A stretch of 64,000 nt of DNA from Pseudobdellovibrionaceae bacterium (GCA_021731025.1 JAKFYD010000007.1:88985-152984), one strand, 5' to 3'. Shown: positions 28,107 through 37,014, counted from the first letter of the stretch. Notes: generated by a model not told the origin, from the sequence alone. Program-made: numbers and translations.

Positions 28107-29522
28107 ATGGATTTAAAACCCGGAGCTCACATTCACATGATGGGAATTTGTGGCACGGCCATGGCCTCTTTGGCTGGCTTACTGAAAGATCGAGGTTTTC
28201 GCATCACGGGAAGTGATTTGAATCCTTACCCACCGATGTCGACCCAACTTGAAAAATTAAATATTCCTATCTTGAAACCTTACCGCAAAGAAAATTTAAA
28301 TCCACGTCCTGATTTTGTCATTGTGGGAAATGTAATTTCCGCGAACAACGAAGAAGCTCAAGAAATGCAGCGCTTAGAAATTCCCCACACGTCTTTGCCA
28401 AAAGCGATGGGGGAGTTCATCATTGAAAATCGCCAGTGTGTTTGTGTCAGTGGCACTCACGGAAAAACAACAACGACTTCCTTAATGGCGTGGGTTTTGG
28501 ATCAAGCCGGCCTGAAACCGGGATTTATGATTGGTGGTATCCCGAAAAATTTTGCGCAATCTTTCCGCAATGCCGAGGGTGATTTTTTCGCTATCGAAGG
28601 CGACGAGTACGACACGGCCTACTTTGATAAAGTCCCCAAGTTTGTGCATTACAAACCCAAACATGTTATTTTGACTTCCATCGAATTTGACCACGCAGAT
28701 ATCTACAAAGATCTGGATGCGGTAAAGGCGGCTTTTGCTCGCTTGATCCGCATGGTGCCTCGGGACGGAACTTTGATCTGTTGGGGAGAAGACTCGAACA
28801 TTCGAGAGTTGATTGAGCAAAGTAATACCAAAAATCTGATGACCTATGGATTTAAGAATTCCCAATACCTGATCGAAAAGTTGAATCATTCGGGGTCGCC
28901 CACGGAAACTCATTTCCAAGTTAAAAAGGGCAGTGAAGTGCTGGGCCCTTTCGTAACCAGCATGTCAGGGGATTACAACTTATTGAATGCGACCGCAGTC
29001 GTGCTGATGGCCCACACTCTTCAAGTGAACACCGAAAGCATTAAGACTTCCCTGCGAAGTTTCACCGGAGTTAAACGCCGCCAAGAGATTTTAGGCGAAC
29101 CCGGCGGAGTTTTAGTGATCGAAGATTTTGCTCATCATCCCACAGCGGTGCGAGAAACCTTAAAAGGAATTGCCAAACAATATCCCGGAAGAAAAATCTT
29201 CGCGGTCTTTGAGCCTCGGTCAGCAACGACACGAAGAAAAATATTTCAAAAAGATTATGCTGAGGCTTTTCAATCCGCACAGGAAATTCTGCTGGCGAAG
29301 GCATTTGATCAATCTAAAATCGACGAGACAGATCGCTTTTCATCGGAAGAGCTCGTCGGGGATTTGAAAAAGAAAAACAAGGTCGCCGATGCTTTTGATT
29401 CCGCGGATCAGATTGTTGCTAACTTAAAATCCCGAGCGAAAAAAGGGGATTTAGTTTTAGTCATGAGTAACGGTGGCTTTGATGGAATTTATCAGAAGCT
29501 GCTCAGTGCATTGGGTTCTTGA
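28107..29522 (+). CDS. mpl: Mpl, murein tripeptide ligase
   Basis: 471 residues. It ligates recycled L-Ala-D-Glu-mDAP to UDP-MurNAc. Mur-ligase blocks are visible: HMMGICGTAMASLA, the ATP loop SGTHGKTTTTS, and the Mpl-specific EGDEYDTAYFDKVPKFVHY followed by SIEFDHADIY, which separates it from MurC. GGAGGA precedes the ATG. It is the last gene of the purM-mpl transcription unit. Confidence 0.95.
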   Translation: MDLKPGAHIHMMGICGTAMASLAGLLKDRGFRITGSDLNPYPPMSTQLEKLNIPILKPYRKENLNPRPDFVIVGNVISANNEEAQEMQRLEIPHTSLPKAMGEFIIENRQCVCVSGTHGKTTTTSLMAWVLDQAGLKPGFMIGGIPKNFAQSFRNAEGDFFAIEGDEYDTAYFDKVPKFVHYKPKHVILTSIEFDHADIYKDLDAVKAAFARLIRMVPRDGTLICWGEDSNIRELIEQSNTKNLMTYGFKNSQYLIEKLNHSGSPTETHFQVKKGSEVLGPFVTSMSGDYNLLNATAVVLMAHTLQVNTESIKTSLRSFTGVKRRQEILGEPGGVLVIEDFAHHPTAVRETLKGIAKQYPGRKIFAVFEPRSATTRRKIFQKDYAEAFQSAQEILLAKAFDQSKIDETDRFSSEELVGDLKKKNKVADAFDSADQIVANLKSRAKKGDLVLVMSNGGFDGIYQKLLSALGS

Positions 29523-29543
29523 GTTTGGGATTTTAAAGTAAAA

Positions 29544-29571
29544 AGCTGCTGTTCATAAAGGTTCAGCAGCT
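29544..29571 (-). terminator. Palindromic terminator-like element (copy 1 of a repeat)
   Basis: An 8-bp perfect stem (29544-29551 with 29564-29571) closes a 12-base loop. On the minus strand it is followed by TTTTTACTTT, so it would terminate leftward transcription. The same stem position, loop length and loop sequence recur at 34656-34683. It lies 3' of mpl on the plus strand and 3' of a small minus-strand gene remnant. Confidence 0.6.
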
Positions 29572-29770
29572 AAAAGCGTTTTAAGAATAAAATGCAGTGT
29601 TAATAAACCAAATCCTTTTTGGTAAAAGGCGCTATCGGTAATCTCTTTTTTCTAACCCAGTTATTTCTCCGAAGATTTTAATATGATCACGTTCTTCCCA
29701 GGGATAGCGACTGGCACTTTAAATTCAAAAGAAGAAAGATCTGGTAAGATCGTTGTCATCCCAAGTGAAA

Positions 29771-29878
29771 TCAGTAAGCAGTGAAATTATCTTTATTAAA
29801 TACTTGGCTGCACAAGTTCGCAGCCTGCGCAGACTGAATAAGGTTCATGCAAAAAATAAAACGAAATAAAAACCGCAA
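29771..29878 (-). pseudogene. Possible 5' remnant of an exported-protein gene
   Basis: From a TTG at 29878 the minus strand encodes a 35-residue peptide with a Sec-type signal (FLFRFIFCMNLIQSAQA) and only a short mature part (ANLCSQVFNKDNFTAY) before the stop. It looks like the start of an exported-protein gene whose body is lost, or a very small secreted peptide. The rest of the 663-base gap 29523-30185 shows no other gene; a weak hairpin occurs at 29607-29623 (ACCAAA/TTTGGT). Confidence 0.25.
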
Positions 29879-30185
29879 CTTTTGTCGACTGAGTTCCTTG
29901 GTAGGGAGTCTAGTGATAACTCCACAAGATGATGCAAATTTATTGCCTTCAGAATTCGCGCAAAGTAAATCATAAATAGCGAGAATCTTTAGATTGCGCC
30001 AATGAATATAATTTAAATAGGACGACGAGGTGTCAATTGTTTTGACAGTAACCTCAATAAAACGATGAGCAGTCGGTAGTTGGGTATCCACGGCTTTATC
30101 ATTGTAAAATTTAAGATATTATAGTACAACACTTATCACTTTCAAAAGTTGGCCCATAACTTCCTAACGAACAGGTAAAAAAATT

Positions 30186-30623
30186 ATGAAATTGTTGATC
30201 ACATTTTTTATGGTTATTGGCGTGAGCGCAACAGCTGTATCATCGGAGATCTATAAAGGAAAAGTTGCCGATGCGCGAGGCTTTCTTTTTTATTCAAAAT
30301 GGGACTCTTGCGAAATTGAAATCTTTGAGAGCAAAGAAAATTTTGTTAAAGCTAAAATCAGTTTATTGAGATTAAATGATAAGGCCCGGTTTTCAACATC
30401 GATAATGCTCTTCAATAAAGAGGGGGTTGTTCCTTTGTTAGATAAACTTTTTTGGGACGTGGGTAATACTTCTGAATCCAGAGTTCCGGGCACCCACCTT
30501 GATCAAACCACCGAGCACCTTTTGAATTTTGATGACAATGAAATAGATTACAGTTTGCGGATTTCCCAACGTGATGGATTTTATACAACAGGAAGTTCTT
30601 TAAACTGCACGGCCTCCAAATAA
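30186..30623 (+). CDS. Small secreted protein, unknown
   Basis: 145 residues. A clear signal peptide (KLLITFFMVIGVSATAVSS) is followed by a ~125-residue strand-rich domain with two cysteines (SCEIEIF and the C-terminal SLNCTASK) that could form a disulfide. The start ATG has AGGT upstream. No family recognised. It belongs to the exported-protein region and faces the BNR lipoprotein gene tail to tail. Confidence 0.65.
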   Translation: MKLLITFFMVIGVSATAVSSEIYKGKVADARGFLFYSKWDSCEIEIFESKENFVKAKISLLRLNDKARFSTSIMLFNKEGVVPLLDKLFWDVGNTSESRVPGTHLDQTTEHLLNFDDNEIDYSLRISQRDGFYTTGSSLNCTASK

Positions 30624-30724
30624 GTAATGGGACTTTGACGTTATTCACACAAGCCCTTCAACGCTCTGAGTTCTTAATTGTATTGCGTGAAAGAGGTTTC
30701 TTTTAATCTCAGGATTCAGAAATA

Positions 30725-30757
30725 TTTCATCAAAAATGAAGTTTGACCAAGATTTGA
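30725..30757 (+). repeat. 33-bp imperfect direct repeat, copy 1
   Basis: Aligns without gaps to 32315-32347 with 27 of 33 identical bases; shared blocks are TTTCATCAAAAA, GTTTGA and GATTTGA. This copy sits immediately 3' of the BNR lipoprotein gene. Confidence 0.5.
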
Positions 30758-30758
30758 T

Positions 30759-32159
30759 TTACTTACTTATCGGGCGATCCAAAAACATGATTTCTGATGG
30801 CGGTAGCGTTTGTACTTGGTTAAAACGGCCAGACCACTGCAACAGGGCCCTTTCTGGCTGTCCCTGAAAAGGGGCGCCAAATCCAACTTCGAGTGCTGTA
30901 TTTTTTTGCTCTGGACCGATCGCTTTCAGTAACTGTCGTTGCCATGAAGTTCCATTGTCCCGGCTGGTGTACTCTACAATTTCGTAATAAGTCGGTCCAA
31001 AAGTTGTGATGTGAATAACAATTTTTCCATCAGCAGCAACGTGCAGAGAGGTTTCGAAAGGATTTTCGTTGGAATTCACTCGTGTTGAAACCCATGTGGT
31101 TCCATTCCATTTCCAGAGTCTAAAGAGTACTGAGTCCAAAACTACAACAGTCCCATCCTTTAAAACACCAATTGTAGGATTTCCACCTTCATTTTCTTTA
31201 TGAATTACGTACTTGTCATCATAGACAGGGTAAGGAAAAGTCGAATGCCAGTTCGGATCCAGAATAGTGGTTGATGTATTAAGACCTGTGGCAGCAGAAA
31301 ATGATGCTGTACCGTTAATATTGGTCCACGTCTTGCCATTATCCGTGGATTTAATCAGGTATAATCTTCGGCCGGCTCCATTTCCATTGTAAGGTGACCA
31401 AACAAAATAAATTACTCCATTATGAATCAAGGTATCTTGAATTGCTCCTGGAAGGCCAAGCGCCCCACCATTTGTTCCTTTAATAAGATTGGTAGATGTC
31501 CATACGCCATCTGGTGTTCGTTTTGCGTGATTCAGATTTCCCATGAGATGGAGAGATCCATCTGTCGTGTAGCCTCCATTAATACAATTCATAGCAATGG
31601 GCACATTTTGCTCAGTCTCCCAAGATTCAATACTGTAAGGTTTGGTACTCACTTTATAAAATGGACCTGGGTTTTTAGTAAGTAAATAGGCCGATAGCGA
31701 GCCATAGAAAACTTCTACAAAACCAGAGGGGCCGACATAAATACTTGGTGCATTGTGACCGTCATTGCCTGAAGCTGCAGCTACTGCAACAAGGCTTTTT
31801 GTCCATTTTCCATTGATGTAATCATACATCATGGCATAGATATTATGAGATCTGTCAGCATTGTCATTTGCCATATAAGCAATAAATATTTTGCCATTAG
31901 CAATGACAGGGCCCGAATGCTGAAATTCCGTTGCGCCTCCATACCACCCATCTTTTGCAAGAATTTGCAGTTGGAGATTTTCAATGATAGGAGAGGTCAC
32001 TAGCAACACTTGTGGCGTGGAATCTAGCTCTAAACCTGAATTCAAATTGCTATCACTTTGAGGATCTGTTTTGGGTTTAAATTCACTGCAATTGGAATAT
32101 CCTAAGATAAGAAAAAAACAAAACCCAGCAATTAGGGTCCAATAAGCAGCCTTTTTCAT
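30759..32159 (-). CDS. BNR/sialidase-like lipoprotein
   Basis: 466 residues. The signal sequence ends in a lipobox (LILGYSNC), followed by a Ser/Asn-rich spacer. The mature protein has Asp-box-like repeats (STDNGKTWT and SRDNGTSWQ) and the repeated strand pattern of a six-bladed sialidase/exo-glycosidase propeller. The catalytic Arg triad and nucleophile Tyr of true sialidases were not identified, so glycan binding rather than cleavage is possible. It is flanked by imperfect 33-bp direct repeats (30725 and 32315), which raises the possibility of insertion. Confidence 0.72.
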   Translation of the reverse strand: MKKAAYWTLIAGFCFFLILGYSNCSEFKPKTDPQSDSNLNSGLELDSTPQVLLVTSPIIENLQLQILAKDGWYGGATEFQHSGPVIANGKIFIAYMANDNADRSHNIYAMMYDYINGKWTKSLVAVAAASGNDGHNAPSIYVGPSGFVEVFYGSLSAYLLTKNPGPFYKVSTKPYSIESWETEQNVPIAMNCINGGYTTDGSLHLMGNLNHAKRTPDGVWTSTNLIKGTNGGALGLPGAIQDTLIHNGVIYFVWSPYNGNGAGRRLYLIKSTDNGKTWTNINGTASFSAATGLNTSTTILDPNWHSTFPYPVYDDKYVIHKENEGGNPTIGVLKDGTVVVLDSVLFRLWKWNGTTWVSTRVNSNENPFETSLHVAADGKIVIHITTFGPTYYEIVEYTSRDNGTSWQRQLLKAIGPEQKNTALEVGFGAPFQGQPERALLQWSGRFNQVQTLPPSEIMFLDRPISK

Positions 32160-32314
32160 TCTCAGAAGTACCCCCTTATCAGAATAAAGTATCTGAGAAT
32201 GAAGTGAAAGATTTTATTGGGGTAAGTCAACTAGTTGCCTCGAAATGAAACGCAATTTATTTAACATCCAGCCACGCGCACGGACCGCTGTTATCACTCA
32301 AAATTTAGCATTAT

Positions 32315-32347
32315 TTTCATCAAAAACCATGTTTGATCTGGATTTGA
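32315..32347 (+). repeat. 33-bp imperfect direct repeat, copy 2
   Basis: Partner of 30725-30757. This copy lies 56 bases upstream of the ATG of the 727-residue surface-protein gene, where it could be part of a promoter or operator. The 244-base gap 32160-32403 holds nothing else recognisable. Confidence 0.5.
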
Positions 32348-32403
32348 CGATTAACTAGTGTTAGGCGGGTACATCAATTTAAACTCGAAGGAGTCTTATT
32401 TTT

Positions 32404-34587
32404 ATGTATTCAAATCTAGGCCTTATAGCGTCGGCATTCTTATCCGTATTCACTTCAAGCGCGATGGCCGCAGTCACGGTTGGCGCGACGGTTTCGGCAG
32501 TTTCTCGATCAGCCAATAATATTACAAGTCCTCAGTTTTCAACAACCACCAGCAACGAATTGATTTTAGTTATGGTTGCTGCTGATCGTAAGACAGGCGG
32601 TGGACCTAACATGACTGTGCAAAGCATTTCAGGTGCAGGGCTTTCGTGGGATCTTGTTCGGAGAGTTAATGTTCAAGCTGGGACCGCAGAAATTTGGAAG
32701 GCGATGGCAGCGACTCGAGTCACAGGGGCAACGGTCAAAGTGACACTCGCCAATAAGGCTGCCGTTTCAATAACCCTTGTCAGTTTTGCTGGAGTAGATA
32801 CTTCGGGAGCAAATGGCTCTGGGGCTATTGGGGCGACTGCAGGAGAGAGCGGTACCATTGGATCACCGACCGCTTCACTAATTACTACTCGTAGTGGGTC
32901 TATGGTTTTCGCCGTTGCTAATGACAGTACGAGAGCGGTTTCGATCGTTCCTGTGACAGGGCAAAGTCTGGTCCATCAATATCAGTCGTCCAACAATTCA
33001 ACTCATTGGGTTCAAAAACTAAATGGCGCTGTTCCAACTTCGGGGACTCAGGTCATCATCAAAGACACTTCGCCGGTGAATGACGCTTACAACATTACAG
33101 CGGTAGAGATTCGCGCAGCAGCCGTGGTCAGTACTTACACCGTTTCGGGTTCAATTAGCCCTGCGACAAGTGGGTCGGGATCCGTGGTGAGATTAAGCGG
33201 GGATCAATCAGCAACTGCGGTTGCTGATGCCTCGGGAAATTATTCTTTTCCAAATCTTCCCAATGGAAATTACACAATAACACCCTCTAAGGAGGGGTAT
33301 GTTTTTAATCCCCCTTTTCAAACAGTGACCATCAACAATGCAAATAATGCCGTTATTAATTTTTCAGCATTAACCAATAAAATTACTCAAGACATTTCCG
33401 TATCGGCAAATCCTTCGACGGCGAGTCAGACTTTGGATAGCCCTATTTTTTCAACGAATGCGGGCCAGGAACTTCTATTGGCATTTATTGCCACTGGAAA
33501 ATCGACAGCAGAAAAAATCCAGGTTCAAAATGTTTCCGGAGCGGGTTTGACTTGGACACTTGTTAATCGAGTCAACACAGCTCCTGGCACGACGGAAATT
33601 TGGCGAGCCTACGCGCCCTCCCCACTGACCAATGTCACAGTGACCGCCGCGCTATCGCAAGTTGCACCGGCATCGATGACTGTCATGAGTTTTATCAATA
33701 CAGATATCTCTAGCGGTGACGGCTCAAGTGCGATTGGTAATGTCTCTCATGGAAATGGCTCCACGGGTGCACCCACAGCGTGGATAAACACGACTAGAAA
33801 TAATTCTCTTTTGGTTGCCGTTGGTAATGATACAGACCAATCCATTACCCGCACAGCAGGCGCTGAGCAAATGATTGTTAACCAAAGCTTAAGTGTTCCT
33901 GGTAATACATTTTGGGTTCAAAAAGTCAGCGCACCCGTCGCGATGGGTGGAACGCAAATTACTGTTAACGAGACTTCGACAAATTCAGATCATTGGAATC
34001 TCAACGTGGTGGAAATTATCGCCAACAACAATCCTGTTTACACGATCTCTGGAAATATTAGCCCGAACGGGGCCAATGCTATTGTTACTTGGAATGGTGT
34101 CGGAAATTCTGGTGTCGCCACAGCAGATGCGAACGGTGACTATTCAATTAAAGTTGGCGCTAATGGAACTTACACTCTTTTAGCAAGTGCTTCGCGTTCT
34201 GTTGTAAACCCAGTGACACAAAATGTTTCCATTAATAATGCTGGTCAGGCCGGAGTTAATTTCACAACCACAGCGGCGCCAACAGGATCGGCATTTTTAA
34301 CATGGACGGCTCCGATCAGAAATCAAGATGGAACGGCTAACCCTGATATTGCTGGCTATAATGTTTATTATGGAACTTCTTCAGGCAATTACACCACGGT
34401 ACTGGATGCTGGAAATGTAAACTACTATCGTGTGACGGGACTATCTGCGGGAGTTTATTACTTCGCTGTTACTGCTTATTCTTCGACGGATCTTGAAAGT
34501 GCGCATTCAAACGAAGCTTCTCTGGATGTACCGTTAAAATTGTCAGGCAAAATATTAACTCAGGAAATCGTTTTTCAAGTTTGGTGA
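32404..34587 (+). CDS. Large modular exported protein with duplicated modules and Fn3 domain
   Basis: 727 residues. After a signal peptide (to about residue 22, ending SSAMA) come: module A (about 23-238); a carboxypeptidase-regulatory-like beta domain (about 242-322, YTVSGSISPATSGSG to VINFSA); module B (about 325-541), a diverged copy of A sharing SGAGL-W-LV-RVN and EIW; a second regulatory-like domain (about 543-620); and a fibronectin type III domain (about 626-712, GYNVYYGTSSGNY). The tail ILTQEIVFQVW is short. It is probably a surface or secreted adhesin-like protein. AAGGAG lies 11 bases before the ATG. A strong terminator follows. Confidence 0.75.
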   Translation: MYSNLGLIASAFLSVFTSSAMAAVTVGATVSAVSRSANNITSPQFSTTTSNELILVMVAADRKTGGGPNMTVQSISGAGLSWDLVRRVNVQAGTAEIWKAMAATRVTGATVKVTLANKAAVSITLVSFAGVDTSGANGSGAIGATAGESGTIGSPTASLITTRSGSMVFAVANDSTRAVSIVPVTGQSLVHQYQSSNNSTHWVQKLNGAVPTSGTQVIIKDTSPVNDAYNITAVEIRAAAVVSTYTVSGSISPATSGSGSVVRLSGDQSATAVADASGNYSFPNLPNGNYTITPSKEGYVFNPPFQTVTINNANNAVINFSALTNKITQDISVSANPSTASQTLDSPIFSTNAGQELLLAFIATGKSTAEKIQVQNVSGAGLTWTLVNRVNTAPGTTEIWRAYAPSPLTNVTVTAALSQVAPASMTVMSFINTDISSGDGSSAIGNVSHGNGSTGAPTAWINTTRNNSLLVAVGNDTDQSITRTAGAEQMIVNQSLSVPGNTFWVQKVSAPVAMGGTQITVNETSTNSDHWNLNVVEIIANNNPVYTISGNISPNGANAIVTWNGVGNSGVATADANGDYSIKVGANGTYTLLASASRSVVNPVTQNVSINNAGQAGVNFTTTAAPTGSAFLTWTAPIRNQDGTANPDIAGYNVYYGTSSGNYTTVLDAGNVNYYRVTGLSAGVYYFAVTAYSSTDLESAHSNEASLDVPLKLSGKILTQEIVFQVW

Positions 34588-34607
34588 CTTTAAGGAGCTC
34601 TCGAAAG

Positions 34608-34633
34608 AAGCGTTTTGAACGCTTTGGGTTTTT
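34608..34633 (+). terminator. Rho-independent terminator after the modular surface protein gene
   Basis: AAGCGTT/AACGCTT 7-bp perfect stem with a 3-base loop followed by TGGGTTTTT, 20 bases after the stop codon. Confidence 0.8.
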
Positions 34634-34655
34634 AAACTCATAATTTAAAATAAAA

Positions 34656-34683
34656 AGCTACAGTTCGTAAAAGTTCAGTAGCT
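34656..34683 (-). terminator. Palindromic terminator (copy 2 of a repeat) after the small exported-protein gene
   Basis: 8-bp stem with one mismatch (34656-34663 with 34676-34683) and a 12-base loop. Read on the minus strand it is followed by TTTTTATTTT, 30 bases after the stop of the minus-strand gene at 34714. Stem and loop resemble 29544-29571, with a compensatory pair change (G-C there, A-T here). Confidence 0.7.
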
Positions 34684-34713
34684 CTAAAAATTTCAAGCTA
34701 AAAATCTTAGTTC

Positions 34714-35142
34714 TCAGAAAGAAAATATTCCGGCACAGTTTGTGACATATCGAAGTCCTGCAGCCATTTTAAAATGCCAGTGGTATGTTAGTGATATTCT
34801 TTTATCAACAGAGACTTGAACCACGACATCAAGTTCGGAATTTGTACTTTTATAGTTATGACGAGCAGTTCGAGTGGCCTTGTTATAGGGCACATCTCCA
34901 GCAATTAGAGCATTTCCACTGCTTGAATAGATGTTCACAGTGCGCGAATCGGGTGAAAACTCAACTGCGTAAACATCACCGTAACGATACGTCCCTGCAG
35001 AGTCATTGTAATTGGCGCAGCCCATGGCGATCATTATTTTTGAATCACTTGCTCTAGCAGGACTATAAGTTGGACTGATTGCGCGGCCATTCAATGATAA
35101 CGAGACAACTGACAAGAAAAATACAAATTTCATGACATTCAT
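34714..35142 (-). CDS. Small exported protein, unknown
   Basis: 142 residues. The signal peptide (MKFVFFLSVVSLSLNGRA) is followed by a beta-rich domain of about 115 residues with two cysteines (MGCANYN and TNCAGIF). AGGAG lies 6 bases before the ATG at 35142. No family recognised. It lies downstream of the frameshifted HExxH gene, on the same strand. Confidence 0.66.
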   Translation of the reverse strand: MNVMKFVFFLSVVSLSLNGRAISPTYSPARASDSKIMIAMGCANYNDSAGTYRYGDVYAVEFSPDSRTVNIYSSSGNALIAGDVPYNKATRTARHNYKSTNSELDVVVQVSVDKRISLTYHWHFKMAAGLRYVTNCAGIFSF

Positions 35143-35217
35143 TTTTTACTCCTGGTTAAAATTTAATTTCATTTTGAAACGTGTTTAGGGCCGATATAAG
35201 TACCATAATTATAAAGA

Positions 35218-36142
35218 TTACAGTTTTAAATCCTCACGAATCTGAGCGAGAGTCTTTCGAATAAACTCTGTCATCGTAGCATTTTTATTTGCATAATATT
35301 TTTCAGCTGCGTTGGGCGAAAAGCCCGCGAAAAATCCAAGTCTTGGACCATCAAAAACATAAGTGTATTTTAAGTTTCGGTAGCGATCGATTATGGTGAC
35401 TTCATTGATTCCATTATAAACAGAAAGAATGATCTTAATGCGAGTATTAGGGTCCGTCGACAGAAGCAAGGTACCGTCATCTAATAATGGTTTTAAAACC
35501 GACTGACTGGATCCTCCTGGATTGCTGGATTCTCCCCACTTAGGGTATTCAGGATAAATTTCCCCGAAAGCTACCAACCAAGGAATTTTTTTGGATTTTA
35601 CGGATAAGAAATACCGACTGAGTTCTTGAGAAACTGTCGCTGGATTATACTGAGTCAATATTGATGTGATATGTTCCACAGTTTGCTCATCCTGATTCAT
35701 AGGCTCTGAAAGAGTTCTGTGAAGAGCTTCGTGAATCACCATCTGCACAAGTTGTGTTGGCGAGAGTGCATTGATGAGTTTAGGATAAATACGAGTGGGT
35801 GCTCCCGGATAAAGATCAGTAGAAGCGACTAAAAATCCTCCAATTGGATAATCGCCAGGATTTCGATTTGGCGCTATAGCTTTATCATAAGGAACAAGAA
35901 TGTATTTAGAAAACTGGATTTCGTTTTTTTAAAGATTTTAATTCAGGAAAATTTACGTCGGCCTGTAAGTTAAGTTGATCAATCAGAGTTATGGCTTGAT
36001 TGACTGCTACCTGCATATTTTCCGATTGAGCTTTATAGTCTTGAAATCCTTCAAATGAAAGAAAAAGACCACCGCCCCCTTCGCGACCAGCGACGGACAA
36101 ATTTGAGATAAATAAGAGTGAAATAAAAAAAATGTTTTTCAT
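35218..36142 (-). pseudogene. Exported GGGG/HExxH protein interrupted by a frameshift in an A7 run
   Basis: Two frames together make one protein. The first (36142-35906) encodes a signal peptide, GREGGGG (residues 19-25) and the first ~73 residues. The second is open from 35928 to 35218 and contains HEALH (about H137 of the fusion) and a ~170-residue C-terminal domain. They join at an A7 tract (35924-35930 on the coding strand); removing one A gives a continuous 307-residue protein. Causes could be a real mutation, phase variation, transcriptional slippage or a sequence error. The start ATG has AGGAG upstream and overlaps the stop of the TIGR02147 regulator (ATGA), the same arrangement as 614-2610. 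Downstream, a GTG at 35748 is an artefactual start. Confidence 0.7.
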
Positions 36143-37014
36143 AACTTTTCTCCTGAATTACAGTTTGATATTGGATAAAGGGATATTGCTAAATTGTAGA
36201 CTTCTAAAAGATTCGAATCGTTTTCCAAAAACTGACACATTTCACGCCGAAATTCTTTTATCCGTTCGATCGCTTCTGGAAGTTTGTTGGGGTTAATGGG
36301 CATTGTCATCGAAGTGTGATTTCTAACTGATGGTGGCAATGTCTCGAGTGCCCACAAGGATTTTTCTAAAACCTGTTTCTGCAATTTTTTGTTGGCAGCA
36401 CTTGTAATGCTACTGCCGGCAATATTAGTTGAGAATCCGCTCGATGAATCAATCCATTTCCCTTTTTTATCGACTTTGATCAATCCTACGCGAAGTAATC
36501 GCTCGACAGCGGCATTCGCTTCGCTCTTTGTTATACCGAGAGACTTTGTAAGCCATGCCAAATCATTTTTGAAATTCTTTACCTTCATAAGCTCTAAGAT
36601 GGCATAATGATACCAGTCAGAAATGATAGCAAAGGTATCAAGAGTGATTTGCTCGAAGGCTAAACTTGATAACTGATTTTTGTTTATGTTATTTGTATAC
36701 TGACTAAGCTCAGAAAGGTTTAACCCTAAGGCTAGACCTAAGCGCTCGATACTGGCTTTTGTAATTGCTCTTTTTCCATTAAGCATGTCGGATAAGGCCG
36801 AGGGGCCTATTCCTAAAGCCCTAGCAAAAGCACGCAATGAATATTTTGGATTTCGACGACAGCGCTCGATCAACTCTTGCTGAAGCAAAAGCCTAAAGTC
36901 TTTGAAGTGTTGTTTTAAATCAGAATTCACAGTGTGCATTTGGGAAAGCAATATATTAGTTTTTTTAGGTTCACAAACATCTTTGGAACAAAGTGTACCA
37001 ATCAGCTGGTACAT
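36139..37014 (-). CDS. TIGR02147/DUF4423 family transcriptional regulator (second copy)
   Basis: Up to 291 residues. The family body begins at FKDFRLLLQQELIERCRRNPKYSLRAF, so the true start may be the internal ATG at 36939; neither start has a good SD. The HTH is YSLRAFARALGIGPSALSDMLNGK, with the LNLSELSQY tail typical of the family. A winged-helix segment (VERLLRVGLIKVDKKGKW) and the C-terminal SMTMPINPNKLPEAIERI block parallel the regulator at 614. It overlaps the exported HExxH gene by 4 bases, so they are translationally coupled. Confidence 0.83.
   Translation of the reverse strand: MYQLIGTLCSKDVCEPKKTNILLSQMHTVNSDLKQHFKDFRLLLQQELIERCRRNPKYSLRAFARALGIGPSALSDMLNGKRAITKASIERLGLALGLNLSELSQYTNNINKNQLSSLAFEQITLDTFAIISDWYHYAILELMKVKNFKNDLAWLTKSLGITKSEANAAVERLLRVGLIKVDKKGKWIDSSSGFSTNIAGSSITSAANKKLQKQVLEKSLWALETLPPSVRNHTSMTMPINPNKLPEAIERIKEFRREMCQFLENDSNLLEVYNLAISLYPISNCNSGEKL

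Noticed and set aside
28107..29522. MurC instead of Mpl
   Set aside because: EGDEYDTAYFDKVPKFVHY and the LdcA neighbour fit Mpl; MurC lacks this block.
30759..32159. Active sialidase
   Set aside because: Asp-box repeats are present, but the catalytic Arg triad and Tyr/Glu pair could not be recognised; kept as BNR-like only.
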